The translations under genes were made by a program, and so were the position numbers. A stretch of 64,000 nucleotides of DNA from Candidatus Avelusimicrobium cornigerorum (lineage in GTDB: Bacteria > Elusimicrobiota > Elusimicrobia > Elusimicrobiales > Elusimicrobiaceae): contig DBXW01000011.1 in assembly GCA_002309715.1 (NCBI GenBank), positions 32,741 through 96,740 on the forward strand, in the 5' to 3' direction. The notes beneath the pieces were generated by a model, which was given only the letters and a program-made list of their open reading frames with translations, was not told the origin of the DNA and did not search any database. Positions 31,774 through 37,750 of this stretch are shown one piece after another (position 1 is the first letter of the stretch; the number at the start of each line of letters is the position of its first letter).

Positions 31774-34059
31774 TTACATTCTCCTTAATTTCATGTTTTG
31801 ATTGCTAAGAAAATCAATAAATTGTGTCATGCGCTCTTCTTGCGACTTAAAAACTAACGGTATCTTATATACATCTTCTTCAATAGAGCTCACCCTTTGT
31901 TTCACGGAACTCCTTATTTGGGATTTAATTTCCGGGATATACTTTTGTAACTCTTCTTTAAATTTTGCTAATACCTTCCCCACTTCCTTACGCTGGCGAG
32001 CCTTTTTCCCTTCTCCCCAAGTGTTATCCTTAATAAAATCATATATCCTTTTGCAAAGCCAGCACACAGCCATTGCAACAACAATAGCCGCTGCAATAGC
32101 CCATCCTCCTTGTGGTAACAACCATATTATTAATTTAATAGCCCCCCCTATAGTAGCTAATTTTTCTCCTAGACCTAATATTTTTTTAAAATTCCAATCA
32201 GTAGGTATTTTAAAATCTGCAACCGGCAAATTAGCCTTAATAGCAATTCGTGTATTATACTGATTAACTTGCTCCTTGATACGTTCTAAAATTTTTTCTA
32301 TCTTGCCTTCATATTGCGTTTTCCCATATGTTTCAATATCCCGTTCTATTTCTTTTAAGGCCCCTTTGCTTGTCCGTTCCAAAGCTGTCTCCAGATCCTT
32401 CTTCAATTCCTTATCTCCAATCTTATTTTCTATTTTCTTATCCACTTGTTCATAAACTCTAACTGTTATATTATGACCTAATTCCCCTATCTTCCCGTTC
32501 GCATATTCCATAAACTTCTTTGTTTCTGCTTGAATATCTCTGCTTGCATCTTCTACTCTTTTTTCAATATGCCGTTTGGCTTCTCTCATTACTTTTCTAT
32601 ATTTCGTTGCTTCTTGTGCTACCACATGTAACGCACACATAATTTTGTATAAATTAGCCTTTTTTATTTTAGCAGGATCCGCTATTTTCCAAAGTTCTTC
32701 GGCAAAAATAGCCACCCTGCTTTCTTCCAACAATTGTGCACATGTCCACTCTTTAAGGAATTTTTTTTGTCTCTTTAGTACAATTCCTTCCTGCAAATAT
32801 TTGGCTACTCCCAAAAAAGCGGGTTGTGCACTCATTAGGATATGCCCTTTATAATAAGTGCCCAAAACCTCTGCCATGTCTTGATCTAATATTTTCAAAA
32901 CTCGTTTGTTTTTGCTACTTGAAAAGGGATCCCGCAATCTTTCCGTATCTGGTACAGAAGCGTTCCATATCGCATATACTTCCGCTTGATCATTTAAATG
33001 TTTCCTAATTTTTTCTAAGGTTCCGTCTGCATTTTCGTCCCCCTTCTGCGGAGACGTACATTCCCGGCTGATGTAGAACACGGCATGTGCGCGCTTTAAA
33101 CTGTTATAGATCTCCTCTTGGACTTCACTTTCTTTGCCTTCTATTCCGGGCAAATCAAGCAAACGAAACATTTTATCATCCTTATAAAAGATATACGATT
33201 GAGTTTTACGGGTAAAGTCCCGCCGTCCATCCCCAATAATAGCCCCGTCCTGGCACAACTCAAGTTGAGTTTTAACAGAATGAATCCTGTTTTCTATTTG
33301 TTCTTTATCATTTTTAAGTTTTTCCGTCGATTTATTTATGTTTACGATTTGTGCATTTAAGTCAGCATTTCGTTTTTGCAGTGTTCCCTGGTTAATTAAA
33401 GTTTCACTTTTCAGTTGTTCTATTTGCTGTTTAATTTTCACTAATTTTGCTTCATTTTCTTTTTTCTTTCTTAAATAGCTCCGAATAGAAGATAAGGGTA
33501 TAGTCCATACACTCCCCTCTTCTATTTTCCGAGTTGTAACATTTTTTTCATTTTCCAATACAAACATAGTATTGGACGAATTTACCTGCAACGCTTCCAT
33601 TTGATGTTGCAAAGCTTGGCTATCCTCAACAACTTCTTTTCTTTGTTGGGCGTATTTATCAATTAAAACTTCCTTTTCCGCCAAATCCTCTGTTAAACTT
33701 TTTAAGTTCGTGGTTAATGCACTATACTGCTTATGTTCCCTTTTTTTAGTTTCTTCACCCAGCAATAGGCGTAAGGCTTCTATTAAAGTAGACTTACCGG
33801 CACCTGTTTCGCCGTAAAATGCCATCGTATAAGTACTCCAATCTGACTCATTGGCTAATGTCAACATATTTTTTTCAATTTCTTTACGAAAATTGTCGAT
33901 TCGCCCCAAACTATAAATGGCTTGGTCGCGGAAGTCTTTTTCTTTGATACTTTTAACTTTTATATCCAATTCTTGCAATAAATCTTTTAATTCGTTAACA
34001 ATATCGTTATAAATATGCAAAAATTGTGCTTTTTTTGCGTCCATTTTCCCATGTTGCAT
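31774..34059 (-). CDS. large dynamin-like GTPase with coiled-coil insertion
   Basis: A 761-aa GTPase (numbering of the 763-aa form). G1 is MAFYGETGAGKSTLIEAL (85-92) and G3 is LLDLPGIEGKE (304-310). Between them about 210 residues form a predicted coiled coil (many Lys/Glu/Gln heptads), far longer than a normal switch region. G4 is not canonical. Near the C-terminus IIWLLPQGGWAIAAAIVVAM is a strong hydrophobic segment, then basic helices. The start at 34059 is preferred for Shine-Dalgarno spacing (AAGGA); an ATG at 34065 is also possible. It heads the operon. AT-rich composition suggests horizontal gain. Confidence 0.72.
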   Translation of the reverse strand: MQHGKMDAKKAQFLHIYNDIVNELKDLLQELDIKVKSIKEKDFRDQAIYSLGRIDNFRKEIEKNMLTLANESDWSTYTMAFYGETGAGKSTLIEALRLLLGEETKKREHKQYSALTTNLKSLTEDLAEKEVLIDKYAQQRKEVVEDSQALQHQMEALQVNSSNTMFVLENEKNVTTRKIEEGSVWTIPLSSIRSYLRKKKENEAKLVKIKQQIEQLKSETLINQGTLQKRNADLNAQIVNINKSTEKLKNDKEQIENRIHSVKTQLELCQDGAIIGDGRRDFTRKTQSYIFYKDDKMFRLLDLPGIEGKESEVQEEIYNSLKRAHAVFYISRECTSPQKGDENADGTLEKIRKHLNDQAEVYAIWNASVPDTERLRDPFSSSKNKRVLKILDQDMAEVLGTYYKGHILMSAQPAFLGVAKYLQEGIVLKRQKKFLKEWTCAQLLEESRVAIFAEELWKIADPAKIKKANLYKIMCALHVVAQEATKYRKVMREAKRHIEKRVEDASRDIQAETKKFMEYANGKIGELGHNITVRVYEQVDKKIENKIGDKELKKDLETALERTSKGALKEIERDIETYGKTQYEGKIEKILERIKEQVNQYNTRIAIKANLPVADFKIPTDWNFKKILGLGEKLATIGGAIKLIIWLLPQGGWAIAAAIVVAMAVCWLCKRIYDFIKDNTWGEGKKARQRKEVGKVLAKFKEELQKYIPEIKSQIRSSVKQRVSSIEEDVYKIPLVFKSQEERMTQFIDFLSNQNMKLRRM

Positions 34060-34082
34060 ATTCATTCCTTCTTTGTCTTATA

Positions 34083-34121
34083 TTTGTATCCTATCAAATC
34101 TATGCGACAACTCACTTGTCG
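34083..34121 (-). promoter_or_regulatory. palindromic operator overlapping the GTPase-operon promoter
   Basis: CGACAA-CTCAC-TTGTCG (34105-34121) is a perfect palindrome. On the minus strand its TTGTCG half (34110-34105) lies at the -35 position for a TACAAA -10 at 34088-34083 with 16-bp spacing, about 18 nt before the GTPase ATG. A bound dimer could block this promoter and the divergent one for the RNA. Confidence 0.55.
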
Positions 34122-34138
34122 GCCTACTTTGCTATCCT
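34105..34138 (+). promoter_or_regulatory. operator plus extended -10 promoter module A
   Basis: The palindrome at 34105-34121 is followed by GGCCTAC-TTTGCTATCCTATA. TGC-TATCCT (34130-34138) is an extended -10, and the expected start is near G34146, exactly the 5' end of the first stem of the structured RNA. A matching module (palindrome, short spacer, TTTGCTATCCTATA) occurs on the minus strand at 35551-35519. Confidence 0.55.
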
Positions 34139-34145
34139 ATATTTA

Positions 34146-34345
34146 GACGGACAAATAAAAAGGCGGCGCGTTACGTGAGCCTTTGGAATAACCCATATAA
34201 CCGCCGCCTGTCCGTCCCCGAAGGGGATAGACAAGAACGATTATTTTGAGGATTCCAAAGTGCCGCCAGACAGGTCCGTCAGCTCTGCTTAGCCCCTAGC
34301 CAAGCTTCCTAAAATAAATCACAAATTCACAAGGGATAACTCCCT
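34146..34345 (+). ncRNA. candidate structured, bistable RNA (leader or sRNA)
   Basis: The region is free of convincing genes and rich in long-range complementarity. Local fold: GACGGACA (34146-34153) pairs with TGTCCGTC (34209-34216), and GGCGGC (34162-34167) with GCCGCC (34203-34208). Alternative fold: GACGGAC with GTCCGTC (34274-34280), GGCGGC with GCCGCC (34262-34267), and CTTTGGAAT (34181-34189) with ATTCCAAAG (34252-34260), around the inner hairpin TGTCCGTCCCC/GGGGATAGACA (34209-34233). The folds exclude each other. A plus-strand promoter starts exactly at the first stem. On the minus strand GCCGCC-TTTTTATTT could be a terminator, so the strand is unsettled. The 3' end is not defined. 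No signature of 6S, tmRNA, SRP RNA or RNase P RNA is seen. Confidence 0.5.
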
Positions 34346-34364
34346 TACGCAAATTGTAACATTA

Positions 34365-34393
34365 TTGGCACGGAAAAGGAAATAGAATATAAT
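34365..34393 (+). promoter_or_regulatory. sigma-70 promoter of the WYL gene (TTGGCA-17-TATAAT)
   Basis: TTGGCA (34365-34370), 17 bp and TATAAT (34388-34393) precede the WYL ATG at 34400 with only 6 nt between. The expected transcription start coincides with the start codon and no ribosome binding site exists, so the mRNA should be leaderless. Confidence 0.75.
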
Positions 34394-34399
34394 AGACTT

Positions 34400-35332
34400 A
34401 TGATTAAACCTGCTACTTTACATAAATTCACCCGTATTTTGTATCTGCTTAACAAGTTAGATAAAGGCCGCATCACGCTCACGCAAGAGGCCAAAGAACT
34501 CGGCTTTTCCGCCCGCACTTTACAGCGCGATCTGCACGAAATAGAACGCGCCGGGTTTCCGCTAACCGAAATTGCTGCTGGGAGATATGGGTTTGTGGAA
34601 GGGTTTTCACTACGTAAAATGCCGCTTTCCGCGCGTGATAAAGCACTTTTGGCTCTTACAGGCCAATTAGCAGAATCATTAGGCCCTAACTGGCAAGCTA
34701 GTTTTAGACGACTGACGCAACAAGCAGTACGACCCAATCCGCAGGAGATTTACTTTATCAAAATGCCGCGCATGTGGCACAGCATTTCCCCTGCTATTTT
34801 GGAAAAATTAGAACAGGCCATTTTAAAACACCAGTATATAGATGTTTATTATAAATCCCAAACCAAACGGGCGTGGAGCCGCCAGGTACGCCCCTTAAAA
34901 ATAGCCTTATTTGACGGATTTTGGTATTTAATTACCCTAAACAGCTGGAATACTTTTATGAAATTCTCGCTTGGGCGCATTGAACAAGTGCGCACACATA
35001 CTCAAACCTTTGCGCCCGTTTCTATTGACGACAAGCTGCTCCAAACACCCAATATTTGGTTCGATAGTGAGCAAAATATAGAAATTAAACTGAAAATTGC
35101 CCCGTCCATTGCCGGCTATTTTAAAGAGGTAGAATTTTTCCCCTACCAAAAAATTGAGAAAGAACTAAAAGACAGTTCTTTGCTTATCTCGTGCAAAACA
35201 GCTAATTTCATGCAGGTATTACCGCAAATACAAAAGTGGCTACCGCATATCCGGGTAATCAGTCCACGCGAACTATCCCAAACCTTGCACGAACAACTTG
35301 AGAATTATCTAAGTAAATGCCCTAAATCATAG
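34400..35332 (+). CDS. HTH/WYL-domain transcriptional regulator
   Basis: A 310-aa protein. The N-terminal DeoR-type winged helix-turn-helix (ITLTQEAKELGFSARTLQRD and LHEIERAGFPL) is followed by a WYL domain (about residues 140-215, YIDVYYKSQTKRAWSRQVRP and FDGFWYLITLN) and a C-terminal extension (WCX-like). WYL regulators such as BrxR/CapW control phage-defence loci by sensing nucleic acids or nucleotides. It sits beside the divergent GTPase operon, two matching palindromes and a structured RNA, so it is the likely regulator of them. Its 3' end overlaps the antisense 59-aa gene by 28 nt. Confidence 0.88.
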   Translation: MIKPATLHKFTRILYLLNKLDKGRITLTQEAKELGFSARTLQRDLHEIERAGFPLTEIAAGRYGFVEGFSLRKMPLSARDKALLALTGQLAESLGPNWQASFRRLTQQAVRPNPQEIYFIKMPRMWHSISPAILEKLEQAILKHQYIDVYYKSQTKRAWSRQVRPLKIALFDGFWYLITLNSWNTFMKFSLGRIEQVRTHTQTFAPVSIDDKLLQTPNIWFDSEQNIEIKLKIAPSIAGYFKEVEFFPYQKIEKELKDSSLLISCKTANFMQVLPQIQKWLPHIRVISPRELSQTLHEQLENYLSKCPKS

Positions 35333-35484
35333 AGAACCCTAAAAACGCGGTAAGGGGCGAAAATAACCTGGTAGGCCACAACAATTCCTAAGACACTCCA
35401 ATAATAATTACCCCATTTAGGCCATTTACGCATGCCAATAAGTCCAATCAAAACAGCAACCAATAATGTTAATATGTATTCCAT
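35305..35484 (-). CDS. 59-aa membrane protein, antisense to the WYL gene end
   Basis: An ATG at 35484 with AGGAGGGG at good spacing opens a 59-aa frame. The N-terminal MEYILTLLVAVLIGLIGMRK is one membrane segment, WGNYYWSVLGIVVAYQVIFA is a second, and the C-terminus is short and basic (FRVLYDLGHLLR). Its promoter is module B (TTTGCTATCCTATA, with an upstream palindrome), shared in form with the module before the RNA. The last 28 nt overlap the WYL coding region on the other strand. Small membrane proteins near defence loci can be toxins or membrane effectors, which is inference here. Confidence 0.65.
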   Translation of the reverse strand: MEYILTLLVAVLIGLIGMRKWPKWGNYYWSVLGIVVAYQVIFAPYRVFRVLYDLGHLLR

Positions 35485-35518
35485 AAACCCCTCCTATAAA
35501 AATTTTTGTTGCTTTTAT

Positions 35519-35551
35519 AGGATAGCAAACCCTACCGACACTGTATTGTCG
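35519..35551 (-). promoter_or_regulatory. operator plus extended -10 promoter module B
   Basis: On the minus strand CGACAATACAGTGTCG (35551-35536) is an imperfect palindrome related to the one at 34105. It is followed by GTAGGG-TTTGCTATCCTATA, with -10 TATCCT at 35524-35519. The start would lie near 35512, about 28 nt before the 59-aa ATG. The order and spacing match module A. Confidence 0.55.
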
Positions 35552-35741
35552 CAGAATATTTTGTAGCTATTGCTTATTTATCAATGCAAGATTTTTTCGT
35601 GAGAAAATGAAAATTTTCCCTGCTTGTTCCCTGTTCCGGGTTGTAGGGAATTGGAGGAATTTATACTGGGTGCCAATACAGAAAATCTTTAAAATTTAAA
35701 ATAAATTCCTTACTTTTTCCTGTATTTTCCCTGTTTAGCAA

Positions 35742-35788
35742 CAAAAAACCCGCACAAGGCGGGTTTTGTCGGAAATGGTGGACCTGAC
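35742..35788 (-). repeat. direct-repeat copy of tRNA-Ala 3' end plus terminator
   Basis: 47 bp identical to 35861-35907 except for one base. It includes the terminator hairpin AACCCGC/GCGGGTT and the 13 bp TGGTGGACCTGAC, which is the encoded 3' end of tRNA-Ala. Weaker identity continues to CTTGCGACC (35798-35806), part of the T arm. It lies 119 bp from the genuine copy on the 3' side of the tRNA. Confidence 0.75.
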
Positions 35789-35861
35789 CGGACCCACCTT
35801 GCGACCTTGCGCCATTTCGGAGCGAAACAGCGCCTGCCAAATCGTCAGGCATATTCCAAAC

Positions 35862-35888
35862 AAAAAACCCGCTCAAGGCGGGTTTTGT
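35862..35888 (-). terminator. intrinsic terminator of tRNA-Ala
   Basis: On the minus strand AACCCGCC-TTGA-GCGGGTTTTTT follows the tRNA-Ala 3' end within 10 nt. It is duplicated at 35743-35769. Confidence 0.75.
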
Positions 35889-35894
35889 CGGAAA

Positions 35895-35970
35895 TGGTGG
35901 ACCTGACAAGGATCGAACTTGCGACCTCCTGCATGCCATGCAGGCGCTCTCCCAGCTGAGCTACAGGCCC
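35895..35970 (-). tRNA. tRNA-Ala (GGC anticodon)
   Basis: A 76-nt cloverleaf on the minus strand: GGGCCTGTAGCTCAGCTGGG at the 5' side, anticodon stem CCTGC/GCAGG around loop ATGGCAT (anticodon GGC), T arm with GTTCGATCC, and CCA encoded at the 3' end. Downstream, its 3' end is partly duplicated. Confidence 0.95.
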
Positions 35971-36032
35971 TTATACATTTATTATAACAGTTTTTTTAAT
36001 AAAGTGCAATTAACTTTTATTGCAATCCCAGA

Positions 36033-37739
36033 TTACTCTTGATAATCTCGCAACATCTTGGCACGGCTGGGATGACGCAATTTGCGAATTGCCTTGGCTT
36101 CAATTTGGCGCACGCGCTCGCGCGTTACATTAAACATCTTACCCACTTCTTCCAACGTGCGGGGATATCCGGAATCAATACCGAAACGCAAACTGATAAT
36201 TTTAGATTCACGCTCCGATAACGTCGCCAGCACATCTGCCACTTCTTGTTTACGCAAAAAATCTGCCGCGGCATTTGTTGGATCCGGCCCGTTCTTATCT
36301 TCAATAAAATCTTCCAAATTAGAATCCTCATCTTCACCAATCGGCGTAGAAAGCGAAATCGGATCTTGCATAATTTTGAGAATACTTTTCACTTTCTCCA
36401 CCGATAAACGCAACGATTTTGAATAATCTTCCAACGTCGGCTCCTTCCCATGCGTTTGGCGGAAAGTGTTGGTAACTTTCGTCAATTTGGAAACCAACTC
36501 CTTCATGTGTACCGGGATACGGATGGTGTTGGCTTGATCGGCAATGGCGCGGTTAATACTTTGGCGTATCCACCATGTGGCATAGGTAGAAAATTTAAAT
36601 CCGCGTTTGTACTCAAATTTTTCCACCGCTTTCATTAACCCCAGCCCACCTTCTTGAATAAGATCAGACAGTTCTAAATTAGAATTAACATGTTTTTTCG
36701 CAATAGAAACCACCAAACGCAAGTTGGCTTTAATGAGTTTAAGTTTATCCTGTAAAATCATGTCTTCAAAGAAAACAATACGGTCGTTAAAAGCCATAAA
36801 CTCCTTTTCCGACATAGGCAACACATCTACCATGTGCGAATGACGCCGGCGGACAGACTCTATATTGGCTAACGCACGTTCTAGTTCCGGCAACGTAAAT
36901 TTGGTTTTCTTTTTAAAAACCTTATCGGTAATTTTATGATTTTTTAAATCATTGACTAATTTTTTAACTTCGCTGTACGGACCAAAATATTCGTCAAACC
37001 GTTTCATATCGTTTTCGGCTTCGTGCAAACGGTCGGCCAAATTTTTAATTTTATTGGTTAAACGTTTGATTTTGTTTTGGTTCAAATTGAGTTTAGTGAT
37101 ACACGCAACCACTTCCTTTTGCTTGGCTTCCAATTTAGTAATGGCATTATTGCGACGTTTTTCGGACATTTTGTCCTCGCGCAGTTCTTTCATCAGTTTG
37201 GTAATTTCCTGCTCGCGCTTACTGATAAAGGCAGCGGCCAATTTAAGTTTGCGGCGCATATTGGAAAGTTCACGGTTGGTACGTTTACCGCGGGGCATCA
37301 GTTCCTTGGTGGTCATTTCTTCCTGATCCACCAATTCTTCCCAGTTGCAAATTTCGCGCATCGTAATAGGGGATTCTAACACCAGTTTGCGCAATTCTTT
37401 TTCGCGCTCGCGGATATTGCGCGCCAAGGTAATCTCTTCATCACGCGTCAAAAGCGGCACGCGGCCCATTTCGGATAGATACATACGGATGGAGTTGGAA
37501 ATATCCAGTGTAGAAGACCAATCTTCGCTAATGGTTTCTTTTTCGGCCGCAGTAGATTTAAACTTCTTTTGTTCTACTACTTGTATGCCTAAATCGTCTA
37601 ATGTGTCCATCACACCATCCACATCTTCCGCGCTCATATCGGCCTGCGCCATAGAGCGGTTTAAATCTTCCAGTGCAACAAATCCGCTTTCTTTGCCTTC
37701 CTGTACCAAATCTTTTAACGCTTTATTTCCAGATGCCAT
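36033..37739 (-). CDS. rpoD: RNA polymerase primary sigma factor RpoD
   Basis: A 568-aa sigma-70. The N-terminal region 1.1-like segment is followed by a long helical insertion. The core regions are clear: region 2 (RLVVSIAKKHVNSNLELSDLI, then YATWWIRQSINRAIADQ), region 3 and region 4 (VADVLATLSERESKIISLRFG and GKMFNVTRERVRQIEAKAIR). The start at 37739 follows GAGGGAATT; the longer frame overlaps dnaG and is rejected. It closes the rpsU-dnaG-rpoD operon with an 11-nt gap. This housekeeping factor should read the TGCTAYAMT promoters seen here. Confidence 0.96.
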   Translation of the reverse strand: MASGNKALKDLVQEGKESGFVALEDLNRSMAQADMSAEDVDGVMDTLDDLGIQVVEQKKFKSTAAEKETISEDWSSTLDISNSIRMYLSEMGRVPLLTRDEEITLARNIREREKELRKLVLESPITMREICNWEELVDQEEMTTKELMPRGKRTNRELSNMRRKLKLAAAFISKREQEITKLMKELREDKMSEKRRNNAITKLEAKQKEVVACITKLNLNQNKIKRLTNKIKNLADRLHEAENDMKRFDEYFGPYSEVKKLVNDLKNHKITDKVFKKKTKFTLPELERALANIESVRRRHSHMVDVLPMSEKEFMAFNDRIVFFEDMILQDKLKLIKANLRLVVSIAKKHVNSNLELSDLIQEGGLGLMKAVEKFEYKRGFKFSTYATWWIRQSINRAIADQANTIRIPVHMKELVSKLTKVTNTFRQTHGKEPTLEDYSKSLRLSVEKVKSILKIMQDPISLSTPIGEDEDSNLEDFIEDKNGPDPTNAAADFLRKQEVADVLATLSERESKIISLRFGIDSGYPRTLEEVGKMFNVTRERVRQIEAKAIRKLRHPSRAKMLRDYQE

Positions 37740-37750
37740 AATTCCCTCAA

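Larger units (their letters stand above)
35485..35894. other. AT-rich intergenic region with tRNA-Ala 3'-end duplication
   Basis: Beyond module B this stretch contains several CCCTGTT/TTCCCTG motifs in an AT-rich background (35610-35735). Next is a 47-bp copy (35742-35788) of the tRNA-Ala terminator and 3' end, then a GC hairpin (GCCTG/CAGGC, 35832-35850). No gene with a ribosome binding site is visible apart from the one at 35305-35484. Confidence 0.55.

Noticed and set aside
34175..34249. GTG-started 24-residue frame inside the structured RNA
   Set aside because: It has no ribosome binding site and lies in strongly paired sequence. The frame stays open mainly because the region is GC-rich. 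Not annotated as a gene, though not excluded.
34146..34345. Structured region as 6S RNA, tmRNA, SRP RNA or RNase P RNA
   Set aside because: None of the core conserved motifs I know for these RNAs is present on either strand.
35661..35939. 92-aa minus-strand frame across tRNA-Ala and its repeat
   Set aside because: It is a translation of the tRNA gene, the terminators and the duplicated tRNA end; the RSQVRSLSGPP pattern is a known tRNA read-through artefact. No ribosome binding site.
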